Positions 8,046-15,383 of a DNA stretch of 64,000 nucleotides are shown in pieces. Numbering within the stretch: position 1 is the stretch's first letter; each line of letters begins with the position of its first letter. The stretch spans positions 62,001-126,000 of the forward strand of contig NZ_JAHZQZ020000012.1 in assembly GCF_019449275.2 (NCBI RefSeq), in the 5' to 3' direction. Origin of the DNA: Microbacterium sp. HD4P20. Lineage in GTDB: Bacteria > Actinomycetota > Actinomycetes > Actinomycetales > Microbacteriaceae. A model generated the notes under the pieces. The model searched no databases. It saw only the letters and a program-made list of their open reading frames with translations, and was not told the origin of the DNA. The position numbers and the translations under genes were made by a program.

Positions 8046-9523
8046 GCCGTCGCCTCGGTGCCGACGAGGTCGTCCATGGTCTCGTCGAGATCGGGCGAGA
8101 TGCCGGCGAGGGTGGTGGCGGCATCCTTCACCATCTCGAGGATGCCCCGCACATCGTCGAGGTTCGTCTCGGGATTGAGCAGAGTGAGCTTGAGGCACGG
8201 CCGGCCGTCGATCACCGTCTTCGCGACGAACGCTCGACCCGATTCGAGCAGCACGCGCCGCACGCTCGCCACCAGGGCGTCCTGGGTCGTGGCGTCTGTG
8301 CCGGCGGGAAGCGCGCGGAACAGCACGGTGCTGAGCTGGCTGCGACCGATGAGTTCGAGTTCTGGATCGGCGTCGACGTGCGCACTGACCTCGGCGGCGA
8401 GATCGACCACGGTGTCGAAGAGCTCACCGATGCGGCCCGGCCCCATGGCCCGCAGCGTGACCCAGAGCTTGAGGGCGTCGAAACGGCGCGTGGTCTGCAG
8501 CGACTTGTCGACCTGATTCGGCTCGTCGTTCTCGAGCGGGTTGAGGTAGTCGGCGTGCCACGCGCCCGCCCCGAGATCGCGGGGCTCGCGCACCAGCACG
8601 GCACTGGACGACACCGGCTGGAAGAAGCTCTTGTGGAAGTCCACGGTCACCGATCGTGCCCGCTCGATGCCGTCGATCAGGTGCCGCCGGCGGCTGGACA
8701 CGAGCAACCCGCAGCCGTATGCGGCATCCACGTGCAACCACACTCCGCGCCGGTCGCACACGTCGGCGATCGTCTCGACGGGGTCGATCACCCCGCGGTC
8801 GGTGGTGCCGGCCGTCGCGACGACCGCCATGGGAACCCGACCGGATGCCTCTGCCCGGTCGATCGCGGCTGCCAGGGCGTCGGCGCGCATGCGTCCGTGG
8901 CCGTCGTCGGCGACGGTGATCACCGCGTCGTCGCCGAGGCCGAGGAGCAGGGCCGACTTGCCCACGCTGAAGTGACTCGACGCCGTCGCGAGCACGACCA
9001 GCTTCGCGATCGCGTGCGGGCGAGGTGCGTCGATGCGCGTGAGGGCCGCCTCGCGAGCCAGGAACAGTGCGTGCAGGTTGGACTGCGTGCCACCCGACGT
9101 GAAGATGCCGTCGCCGTGGGTGAAGCCGATGCGCTGGGTGGTCCACTCGATGAGCCGACGCTCCATCAGCGTGCCGACGGTGGACTGATCGTAGGTGTCG
9201 ACCGAGGTGTTGACCGCTGCGAGGATGCTCTCGGCCGCGACCGCCGGCAGCACGACGGGGCAGTTGAGGTGCGCCGCGTACGACGGGTGATGGAACCACA
9301 CCGCGTGCTCGAGGAACAGCTCGTCGATCTCGGTCAGTGCACGCGGGGTGCCCACGCCATCACTGTCGAGGTCGACATTCGCGACGAGCCCTTCGAGCTC
9401 GGAGCGCGACGCGCCGGAGAACGGTTGAGACGCTGCGGCGATGCGCGCGGCCACCTTCGACGAGGTCTGAGCGATGAGCGAGCGGTAGATGTCTGCGCTG
9501 GAACGCGTGAGCACGTCGTGCAC
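8042..9523 (-). CDS. desA: PLP-dependent lysine decarboxylase DesA
   Basis: Protein of 493 residues, group II PLP decarboxylase (aspartate aminotransferase fold). It makes cadaverine from L-lysine as the first committed step of desferrioxamine-type siderophore synthesis. TSGGTQSN (142-149) binds the cofactor phosphate, HVDAAYG (264-270) supplies the Asp that pairs with the pyridine nitrogen, and Lys298 in VDFHKSFFQP forms the Schiff base. The start is GTG at 9523, supported by AAGGAG nine bases upstream (9533-9538). The gene leads the operon and lies directly downstream of an iron box. It should not be confused with the O-demethylase also called DesA in sphingomonads. Confidence 0.95.
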   Translation of the reverse strand: MHDVLTRSSADIYRSLIAQTSSKVAARIAAASQPFSGASRSELEGLVANVDLDSDGVGTPRALTEIDELFLEHAVWFHHPSYAAHLNCPVVLPAVAAESILAAVNTSVDTYDQSTVGTLMERRLIEWTTQRIGFTHGDGIFTSGGTQSNLHALFLAREAALTRIDAPRPHAIAKLVVLATASSHFSVGKSALLLGLGDDAVITVADDGHGRMRADALAAAIDRAEASGRVPMAVVATAGTTDRGVIDPVETIADVCDRRGVWLHVDAAYGCGLLVSSRRRHLIDGIERARSVTVDFHKSFFQPVSSSAVLVREPRDLGAGAWHADYLNPLENDEPNQVDKSLQTTRRFDALKLWVTLRAMGPGRIGELFDTVVDLAAEVSAHVDADPELELIGRSQLSTVLFRALPAGTDATTQDALVASVRRVLLESGRAFVAKTVIDGRPCLKLTLLNPETNLDDVRGILEMVKDAATTLAGISPDLDETMDDLVGTEATA

Positions 9524-9539
9524 CGGTGAAACTCCTTAG

Positions 9540-9558
9540 TTAGGGTTGCCTCACCTAA
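9540..9558 (-). promoter_or_regulatory. Iron box (DmdR/IdeR-type operator) of the des operon
   Basis: The 19-bp TTAGGGTTGCCTCACCTAA keeps the palindromic TTAGG...CCTAA ends of the DtxR/IdeR/DmdR iron box and most of its centre. It lies 17-35 bp upstream of the desA GTG and overlaps its ribosome-binding region, where binding by an iron-loaded repressor would block expression. The match to the consensus is by eye from memory. Confidence 0.88.
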
Positions 9559-9579
9559 CGTGTAGGAATCGTCCGCTGT

Positions 9580-9585
9580 TGTCAA
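9580..9585 (-). promoter_or_regulatory. Candidate -35 box of the des operon promoter
   Basis: On the minus strand this reads TTGACA. A 17-nt spacer leads to the weak -10 candidate CACGTT (TACACG lies slightly closer) adjoining the iron box, so a repressor on the iron box would cover the downstream promoter and start region. Confidence 0.5.
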
Positions 9586-9705
9586 CTCCGACGTCATCGT
9601 CCGGGGAGGCGGTGCGCTCTGGTTGGTCATTCCATGTGCGGGCGGGCGGTGGGGTCGGGTTATGATTGCTGGGCGCAAGAATGCTGCTGAGCAGCCTGCT
9701 TGCCT

Positions 9706-9794
9706 GGAGACGTCGCATAGTCCGGCCTAGTGCACCACCCTGCTAAGGTGGAGTTCCCTTACGGGAACCGAGGGTTCAAATCCCTCCGTCTCCG
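9706..9794 (+). tRNA. tRNA-Ser (anticodon GCT)
   Basis: The acceptor arms GGAGACG (9706-9712) and CGTCTCC (9787-9793) pair perfectly. The anticodon stem-loop is CCACC-CTGCTAA-GGTGG with anticodon GCT, read as serine AGC/AGT. There is a long class II variable arm (TTCCCTTACGGGAA) and a T-arm GAGGG-TTCAAAT-CCCTC. The CCA end is not encoded. The 3' half is the integration target of the island that follows. A TATGAT -10-like sequence lies at 9661-9666, but no convincing -35 was found. Confidence 0.95.
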
Positions 9795-9795
9795 C
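9772..9795 (+). repeat. attL core repeat in tRNA-Ser 3' end
   Basis: These 24 bp cover the 3' part of the T-arm and acceptor stem of tRNA-Ser plus one base. They are identical to 21001-21024. The flanking bases differ on both sides (A against G before, G against C after), so the repeat length is exact. Confidence 0.9.
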
Positions 9796-9806
9796 GCTTT
9801 GACCGT

Positions 9807-9823
9807 GGTTCAGGGACGTTCAG
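9807..9823 (+). repeat. Island-end inverted repeat, left copy
   Basis: GGTTCAGGGACGTTCAG lies 12 bp inside attL. Its reverse complement occurs near the right end at 20918-20934 with one mismatch. Position and orientation fit an integrase arm-binding site. Confidence 0.55.
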
Positions 9824-10099
9824 TGGGGTTGAGACATACTCCGTGACATTCGTGGCCTGACCTGGGCGGCTCCGATTGCCGCCTTCTTGAGCGGTTTGCA
9901 CCAGACGGTCTTCCAGACGTACGCAGAGTGCTCAGCTGCGTAAGGGAGACCGAGGGACAGTGTACCTCCGTCTCTGGCCATGCCCGCCCGAGCGGTTGTC
10001 CCCCCAGAGCCGCCTGCCGTTCCGAGGAGCTTGAGTGTCATCCTCCGGGTTCACTCTTCTACTGTCGCTTGTCGCGCATAGGTGGGCGTGAAAGCGCCA

Positions 10100-10356
10100 C
10101 TAGCCACGGTCCGACCCCCTTGCGGCGCATTTCGTAGCGCCCGCCCGGGATCGGAAGAGCGAGTGCTCAACGACCTCGGAGTCCAGCATCATGGTGGCAT
10201 CCGTGGACCTCCCTGGCCCTGTGCTCACGACGCACGTATTCATTCCGATTAGGTGGCTGACGCTCGTGGTGGCTACGAGCGAAGCGCTGATGGCGCCGGT
10301 TGACGCAGGACCGACGGAGCCACCGACGAGATTGCGGAAGTCGAATGTCTCATCAT
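10100..10356 (-). pseudogene. Frameshifted small gene after sulfatase, unknown product
   Basis: ATG at 10356 has a GAGG box about 7 bases upstream and lies 14 bp after the sulfatase stop, but its own frame gives only a 27-residue peptide. The frame shifted by one base is open for about 85 codons to TAG at 10100-10102, has coding-like GC-rich third positions and reads ETFDFRNLVGG followed by a Ser/Thr-rich segment (SLVATTSVSHLIGMNTC). One inserted base after the ATG would join the ribosome-binding site to this frame. The NLVGG step resembles a double-glycine leader end, but no RiPP modification gene is nearby. Product not recognised. Confidence 0.3.
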
Positions 10357-10370
10357 GGGAGCACCTCGTT

Positions 10371-12041
10371 TCAGAGGTCGGTGAGAGGGGTGAGTCGCTC
10401 TGATGGTGGCCATGCGGGCAGGGCTATGGAAGTGCGGGGGTCTTGCGAGCGTGGCCCGAGGGAGAGCAGTCGGTCGTCGAGATCTTTCAACCGTGCCGCG
10501 GTTAGGTGGCTGTCCGTGCTCATGGCCACGATGCGGATTGATCGTCGCATCGCGAGCGGGGTGTCGAACTCCATCCACGGTGGGGCGACGGAGCGGACGA
10601 GATCGCGAGCTGCGCCGTGGGCTGCGATCTCCGAAAGTGCAGTGTCGATGGTGAAGTAGCGTCCGCGCTCGTTGGTGGAGTTCCATTGTTCGGTTCCGCT
10701 GAAGCCGAGCGGCTCGTTGACCTCGAAGTAGTGCTCCAGACCATCGCGCCGCAAGTACACGTCACCTGGGAGGAATTCATCTCCCAAGGCATCGAGCCAG
10801 GACATGAGCTCGGTTTCGAGTCGTGATTGCTCATCGGCATACGCCGGGTCGCCGCAGCGATTCACCATCTGGAATGGGTCTTCGAGGTTGTCGTAAAGCA
10901 GCCACGGGCCGGAGATGGTGCGGACGTATGTAAATCGAACGTCGCGAACGCCGCGGTACTCCTCCATGCCGCTTCGTCGGAGGCTCGAGTACGCGGCGGG
11001 CGCAGACAGGAAGGCGGTCCGGGGCCCGGTTTCCGGCATCGACAGATCTGTGCCGCTGACGGATGCCGGGATGGGCAGTCCTGCGAAGCCCAGCAGCGTC
11101 GGCATCAGGTCGGGGCTGTTGAACAGCTGAGCGGAGGTTGCGGCGCTCCGGTCGGGAGTTCGGATGAGGAGCGGTACGCGGACTGACTCCTCCCAGGGGA
11201 CGAGCTTGTGCTCCAGACCCTGAGACCAGAGCATGTCGCCGTGGTCTGAGCTGAACACGACGACCGTGTTGTCCAGGTCGACGTCGTCCAGAAGACGTCC
11301 GACGCATTCATCGAGCGCGGCGATGTGCGCGAAGTACCCCCGGAGATCACGGGTCGCCTCCTCCCGCGCCCAGTCCGGCACATTCTCGGGCAACCTGATC
11401 TCGGCATCCTCATAGAGAGCACGGAATCGATCTGGTGCCGTCTGCAGGGGAAAATGGGGAGGTCCGTAGGACAGCATCAAGAAGAACGGCTTGGGGGTGT
11501 CTTCGGCGATGTACTCCAGCGCGGCGTCGGTCTGTCCGAAGGCGTCGTACCCGTCCCAGTATCGTTTGGTCGGGTCGTCGTCTGCGTAGTACGCGGACCG
11601 GTTGTAGTCATGCGTGCACTCGAGTGCTTTCCAGAATTCGAAACCCAGACGTGCTGCGAGCGGGATGAACGCCTCGCGTCGTTCGAAGCGTCCTTCTGGG
11701 CTGCCGTAGAGGTGCCATTTGCCGATGTAGCCGGTTCGGTATCCGTGGTCGCGGAAGACTTGGGCGATCGTTAGCCCGTCGGGCTTGAGTTCGACGTCGT
11801 TGATGTAGACACCATGCTGCAGCGGGTACTGGCCGGTGAGGAAGCTCGCGCGGGCGGGGCAGCAGATCGGTTCGCCCGAGATCGCCTGGGTGTAGTTGAT
11901 CGATTCCGCGGCGAGGCGGTCGATGTTCGGGGTTCGTACCTGATCGTCGCCGGCGTAGCCCACATTGTGAGCGCGCCATTCGTCGGCGAGGATCACCAGG
12001 ACATTCGGCCGCCGCGCGTCCGGAATTGGTGCTGCATTCAT
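10371..12041 (-). CDS. Type I sulfatase (Cys-type)
   Basis: Protein of 556 residues of the alkaline-phosphatase-fold sulfatase family (SulfAtlas S1 type). It hydrolyses sulfate esters, presumably on a carbohydrate. RRPNVLVILADEWR near the start carries metal-binding acids. C60-C61-P62-A63-R64 in ICCPARASFLTG is the CxPxR site where Cys is converted to formylglycine. GKWHLYG and VVFSSDHGDM supply further active-site residues. No signal peptide is present, so it should act in the cytoplasm after uptake. ATG at 12041 is chosen because AAGGG lies nine bases upstream; another ATG at 12050 would overlap the rhamnosidase stop but has no spaced ribosome site. Formylglycine formation needs a generating enzyme encoded outside the window. 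Confidence 0.93.
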   Translation of the reverse strand: MNAAPIPDARRPNVLVILADEWRAHNVGYAGDDQVRTPNIDRLAAESINYTQAISGEPICCPARASFLTGQYPLQHGVYINDVELKPDGLTIAQVFRDHGYRTGYIGKWHLYGSPEGRFERREAFIPLAARLGFEFWKALECTHDYNRSAYYADDDPTKRYWDGYDAFGQTDAALEYIAEDTPKPFFLMLSYGPPHFPLQTAPDRFRALYEDAEIRLPENVPDWAREEATRDLRGYFAHIAALDECVGRLLDDVDLDNTVVVFSSDHGDMLWSQGLEHKLVPWEESVRVPLLIRTPDRSAATSAQLFNSPDLMPTLLGFAGLPIPASVSGTDLSMPETGPRTAFLSAPAAYSSLRRSGMEEYRGVRDVRFTYVRTISGPWLLYDNLEDPFQMVNRCGDPAYADEQSRLETELMSWLDALGDEFLPGDVYLRRDGLEHYFEVNEPLGFSGTEQWNSTNERGRYFTIDTALSEIAAHGAARDLVRSVAPPWMEFDTPLAMRRSIRIVAMSTDSHLTAARLKDLDDRLLSLGPRSQDPRTSIALPAWPPSERLTPLTDL

Positions 12042-12046
12042 GGGGA

Positions 12047-14548
12047 TCATCCCTTCACTCCGTTGATCGGGTGGGTTGCATGCTTGTCGTGTCTTGTTAG
12101 TTCGCCGGTGGTGAGATCGATGTGGTGCTCGCCTGCCGGGTAGGTCTGCACCTGCCCGTTCCACGCGTGGACTTGGGTGGGGATCGGGCCGCTGAGTCGC
12201 AGCTGCGATCCGTTGACCTCGACGCGCAGCAGGCCTCGCGGAGTCGGGACTGCGGCCCGTATCCAGGAGATTCCTGTCTTGGCGGGCGCCACCCGATACG
12301 CTTCCGTGTCGAACCCCGCCGGCTCGACGCCTAGGACGTGGACGGTCAGGTCGCGTGTCGGCGTGGCGCTCCAGCCGTGCGCGGGGGTGCCCCATTCCCA
12401 GCACTCGCCGAACGTGTCGTACCCTTCGGTGAGGAATCGTAGCCAGCGCCGGAGCAGGGCTGGGAGGAGATCTGCGCGTCCGGCCTGCGCGATGGCGTCG
12501 TGGACGACGGAGGAGAAGAACGGTTCGGCGCGAACGATTTCGCGGTGCACGTCCCAGTCGATGCGCTGAACGCCGAGGGTTCGATCCTGGACTTTCTCCC
12601 CGATCGTGACGGTCGGGGAGGCAGTGTTCCAGCCGCGTGTGACGAGGAGGGCGTCGTCGGTAATGCGCGAGACGAGTGCGGCACGTCGATCCGGGGGCAC
12701 GAGGCCCGCGACGATCGCCGCCGCATTAGCTGCCTGGGATGTGGCAGGCATGCGCATCCGCTCAACGACATGGTCGACGTACACGCCGCGATCCGCATCC
12801 CAGAAACACTCGAAGCTGAGCTCGATCAGTTCCACCCGGGAGCGCGCGCGTTGGGCGTTTCCGACATTTCCGACCGCATCGCTGAGCTCGGCGAACTCCC
12901 GGAGCCCGCGGGCCCAGAGCGCGGTGAGGATGGAACTGCGCCCGCTGGTGAAGACGCTGGACCAGTCGACGAGGGCCCACTCGGGGACGTTGGTCAGGAT
13001 GCCCTCGACGTCGGCGTACTGCTCGAACCAGGTGAGCACTCGCTCGGCGGTGGGAAGGTGAGCGCGGACAAAATCCCAATCTTTGGAGGCTCGCGCGTAC
13101 ATCCACAGTCCGTGGAGCCAATGCAGAGACCAGTCGGGGATGGAGTGTCGCGACGCGGATTCGATGTCGCCCGCAACCGACATCGGCAGCAGCCCGTCGG
13201 ATCGGGGCGAGTCGCAGATCTCGAGATGACGCGCGGCGAGGCGCCAATCCTCGTTGGCAACCAGATGCACGCCGAGGTGGATGACGGCATCTCCCACCCA
13301 CGCCCGCTGCTCCCGAGTAGGGCAGTCCGTGAAGGCGTCGGAACTGTTGAGACGGACGGTGCGCACCCCGGCGTGCCACAGGCGTTCGAGGTCAGCATCG
13401 CTCGACGCGAACGCAGCACCACCGGTGAACGGGTAGAGGTGCTCGTGGACCCGCAGGGCACTGATGCCCACCAAGCCCTCGGTCGGGGGAGTGATCAGAA
13501 TGGCGGCGATCCGCATGCCGTTCGTCTCGAGGGCGCGAAACCGGGAGCGTCCGCCGGAAGCGGTGACGCGTGCTCCCGCCCGGGGAAGATACCGCTCATT
13601 GCGTCCGTGCTGGAACGGTCGCTCGAGGTATGCGAGGTCCAGCACTGTGCCTGCCGGCGCGTCGAACTCGATATCGACGAATCCCGAGACGACGCGTCCG
13701 AAGTCGAACTGCCAGAGGAGCGGCTCGGCGGCGGAAGCTCTGAGATCCCCCCGCTCGAGGGGCTGCTCAGCGTGGGCGTGCCATGCGTCCTCGATGGACG
13801 CCAGTGCGGTCAGGACGGTGTCGATGGGCGGCCCGTGCGGCTGCTCGGGAGCCGAGCAGACCACACTTCGCGCTGCAGTCACCGTCTCGCCGCCGAGTGC
13901 CGCGATACGCCGCGGCAGGAGGGGGCCATACGGGTATACCGGTGGTCGAGAGCGTCGCGAGCCGGGATGGGTCGCCTCGGCGATGCGCGCCGGTGTGAAG
14001 TCCTCGAGGCTGCCGGATGACCGCAGCCAATCGTGATCGTGCGTGCGCAAGTCGACGATCTCGACCGGGAGGGCAGCGAGTGTCCCTCCGCCGGGGATCG
14101 TCGACCACTCCGTCATCGCCCGCGCGAGCCACTGGGGCCCCGTGCACAGATCAACCCATGGCTCGGGCGCGTCGATGATGAGACAGGCCGCCGACCCCAG
14201 CCCGTCGGCCACCCGCGCACGCTGCCACATCGCGTTGTCGTCACCGTAGAACGTCACGAGAACCGCGATCGTGTTGAGTCCCGGAACGAGTGCGGGTGCG
14301 ATGTCGTAGTCGTCATAGGTCCAGCGGTACTGCTGTCCGCGAACGGGCCCACGTCCGAGTTCCTGCCCGTTCACCCACAGGACGTATCGCGAGTCCGCGC
14401 TGAGGCGGATCCTCAGCGCGGCGGGTGGCTCGCCGATCTGAACGTCTCGACGGAATCCGATGCGGTGCATACCCGCATCTGTCGGCATGTCTGCGCCGAT
14501 CCACTGGCCGATCCAGGGCATGGCGCTCGCGTCACGCCGCGTCGTCAT
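12047..14548 (-). CDS. GH78 alpha-L-rhamnosidase
   Basis: Protein of 833 residues, an inverting glycoside hydrolase removing terminal alpha-L-rhamnose. An N-terminal beta-sandwich domain (SADSRYVLWVNGQELGRGP, about 50-70) precedes the (alpha/alpha)6 catalytic barrel. The signature TDCPTREQRAWVGDA at 407-421 gives Asp408, Glu413 and Asp420 with the spacing of the GH78 catalytic and binding acids, and GECWEWG near residue 725 probably carries the second catalytic Glu. The C-terminal beta domain ends near TYPAGEHHIDL. No signal peptide is seen, so it is intracellular and acts on imported oligosaccharides. The start overlaps the ATPase gene by 17 bp. Paired with the sulfatase, it suggests a sulfated rhamnose-containing substrate; an ulvan-like glycan is only one possibility. 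Confidence 0.9.
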   Translation of the reverse strand: MTTRRDASAMPWIGQWIGADMPTDAGMHRIGFRRDVQIGEPPAALRIRLSADSRYVLWVNGQELGRGPVRGQQYRWTYDDYDIAPALVPGLNTIAVLVTFYGDDNAMWQRARVADGLGSAACLIIDAPEPWVDLCTGPQWLARAMTEWSTIPGGGTLAALPVEIVDLRTHDHDWLRSSGSLEDFTPARIAEATHPGSRRSRPPVYPYGPLLPRRIAALGGETVTAARSVVCSAPEQPHGPPIDTVLTALASIEDAWHAHAEQPLERGDLRASAAEPLLWQFDFGRVVSGFVDIEFDAPAGTVLDLAYLERPFQHGRNERYLPRAGARVTASGGRSRFRALETNGMRIAAILITPPTEGLVGISALRVHEHLYPFTGGAAFASSDADLERLWHAGVRTVRLNSSDAFTDCPTREQRAWVGDAVIHLGVHLVANEDWRLAARHLEICDSPRSDGLLPMSVAGDIESASRHSIPDWSLHWLHGLWMYARASKDWDFVRAHLPTAERVLTWFEQYADVEGILTNVPEWALVDWSSVFTSGRSSILTALWARGLREFAELSDAVGNVGNAQRARSRVELIELSFECFWDADRGVYVDHVVERMRMPATSQAANAAAIVAGLVPPDRRAALVSRITDDALLVTRGWNTASPTVTIGEKVQDRTLGVQRIDWDVHREIVRAEPFFSSVVHDAIAQAGRADLLPALLRRWLRFLTEGYDTFGECWEWGTPAHGWSATPTRDLTVHVLGVEPAGFDTEAYRVAPAKTGISWIRAAVPTPRGLLRVEVNGSQLRLSGPIPTQVHAWNGQVQTYPAGEHHIDLTTGELTRHDKHATHPINGVKG

Positions 14549-15374
14549 GGGGAGCGGCAGCTTCGGCGAGGAGTGCAGCGTGTCGCTCGGCGCGCCGTCG
14601 CGCCTGTTCGAGCGGGTCGGTGACCGGCGTGGCCAGCATCAGCGCTCGGGTGTAGGGATGCGCAGGGGTCGTCGTCACCGTGGCAGTGGCGCCGGTCTCG
14701 ACGATCTCGCCGTGGCGCAGCACGGCGATCCGATCGCTGATCTGGCGTACGACGCCGAGGTCATGGCTGATAAAGAGGTAGGCGACGCCGGTGCGAACTT
14801 GCAGTTCGCGGAGAAGCGAGAGGATGCGGGCTTGGGTCGATACGTCCAGCGCGCTGGTCGGCTCGTCGCAGACCACCAGGCGTGGGCTGAGCGCGAGCGC
14901 GCGAGCGATCGCGATGCGCTGTCGCTGCCCGCCGGAGAATTCGCTCGCGAGGCGCCTGCCCGAATCGGCCGGGAGATGGACGCTGTCGAGGAGTTCCTTC
15001 ACCGGAGACTGCGCATCCTTGACGCCGCGGACCCGAAGCGGCTCCGTGAGGATGTCCGCCACCGTCATCGCCGGGTTCAGCGATGAGTAGGGGTCTTGGA
15101 AGATGGCTTGGAGCCCGACCGTGTTCCGGCGCCTGCGGCGGCGCGTGAGGTGCGTGATGTCGCCGCCTGCGAACCGGACGGTGCCGTGTGCGACCGGTGC
15201 AAGTCCGAGCAGGGCTCGACCGATCGTGCTCTTGCCCGATCCGGACTCGCCGACCAGACTGAGCGTCTCGCCTGGGGCGATCGAGAAGTTCACGCCGCGG
15301 ATGACCTGCTTCTTCTTCGCGGCGCGGCCGAACTCGACGTGCAGGTCGGTGACCTCGATGATGTTCTCTGTCAT
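14532..15374 (-). CDS. Oligopeptide/oligosaccharide-type ABC transporter ATPase (OppF/DppF-like)
   Basis: Protein of 280 residues with one nucleotide-binding domain: Walker A GESGSGKST (about 39-47), Q-loop IFQDPYSSLNP, signature EFSGGQRQR, Walker B RLVVCDEPTSALD, H-loop FISHDLG. The C-terminal HPYTRALMLATPVTDP region is the Opp/Dpp-specific tail that often binds an Fe-S cluster in relatives. It pairs with the ATPase half of the fused upstream protein. The gene lies 9 bp after that protein and overlaps the rhamnosidase. Context points to a glycoside substrate rather than a peptide. Confidence 0.93.
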   Translation of the reverse strand: MTENIIEVTDLHVEFGRAAKKKQVIRGVNFSIAPGETLSLVGESGSGKSTIGRALLGLAPVAHGTVRFAGGDITHLTRRRRRRNTVGLQAIFQDPYSSLNPAMTVADILTEPLRVRGVKDAQSPVKELLDSVHLPADSGRRLASEFSGGQRQRIAIARALALSPRLVVCDEPTSALDVSTQARILSLLRELQVRTGVAYLFISHDLGVVRQISDRIAVLRHGEIVETGATATVTTTPAHPYTRALMLATPVTDPLEQARRRAERHAALLAEAAAPHDDAA

Positions 15375-15383
15375 CCGTGTCCC

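Larger units (their letters stand above)
9796..10370. other. 575-bp island edge without a confident intact gene
   Basis: This stretch lies between the attL core and the sulfatase stop. It holds the inverted arm-like repeat and two doubtful minus-strand frames. One (9820-10041, 73 residues) contains a tract SAYVWKTVWCKPLKKAAIG, which could recall the C-terminal part of a tyrosine integrase but lacks the HxxR and Tyr motifs. The other (10100-10356) is listed separately as a frameshifted small gene. No rRNA, CRISPR or recognisable promoter was seen. Decay products of the lost integration module are the most likely content, but this is inferred from position. Confidence 0.4.

Noticed and set aside
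9820..10041. Tyrosine-integrase remnant on the minus strand
   Set aside because: A short tract VWKTVWCKPLKKAAIG is suggestive and the position is right, but no HxxR, no catalytic Tyr and no longer similarity are visible, so it is not called as a gene.
12048..12050. Upstream ATG for the sulfatase overlapping the rhamnosidase stop
   Set aside because: The AAGGG box directly abuts this ATG, leaving no spacer; it is correctly spaced for the ATG at 12041.
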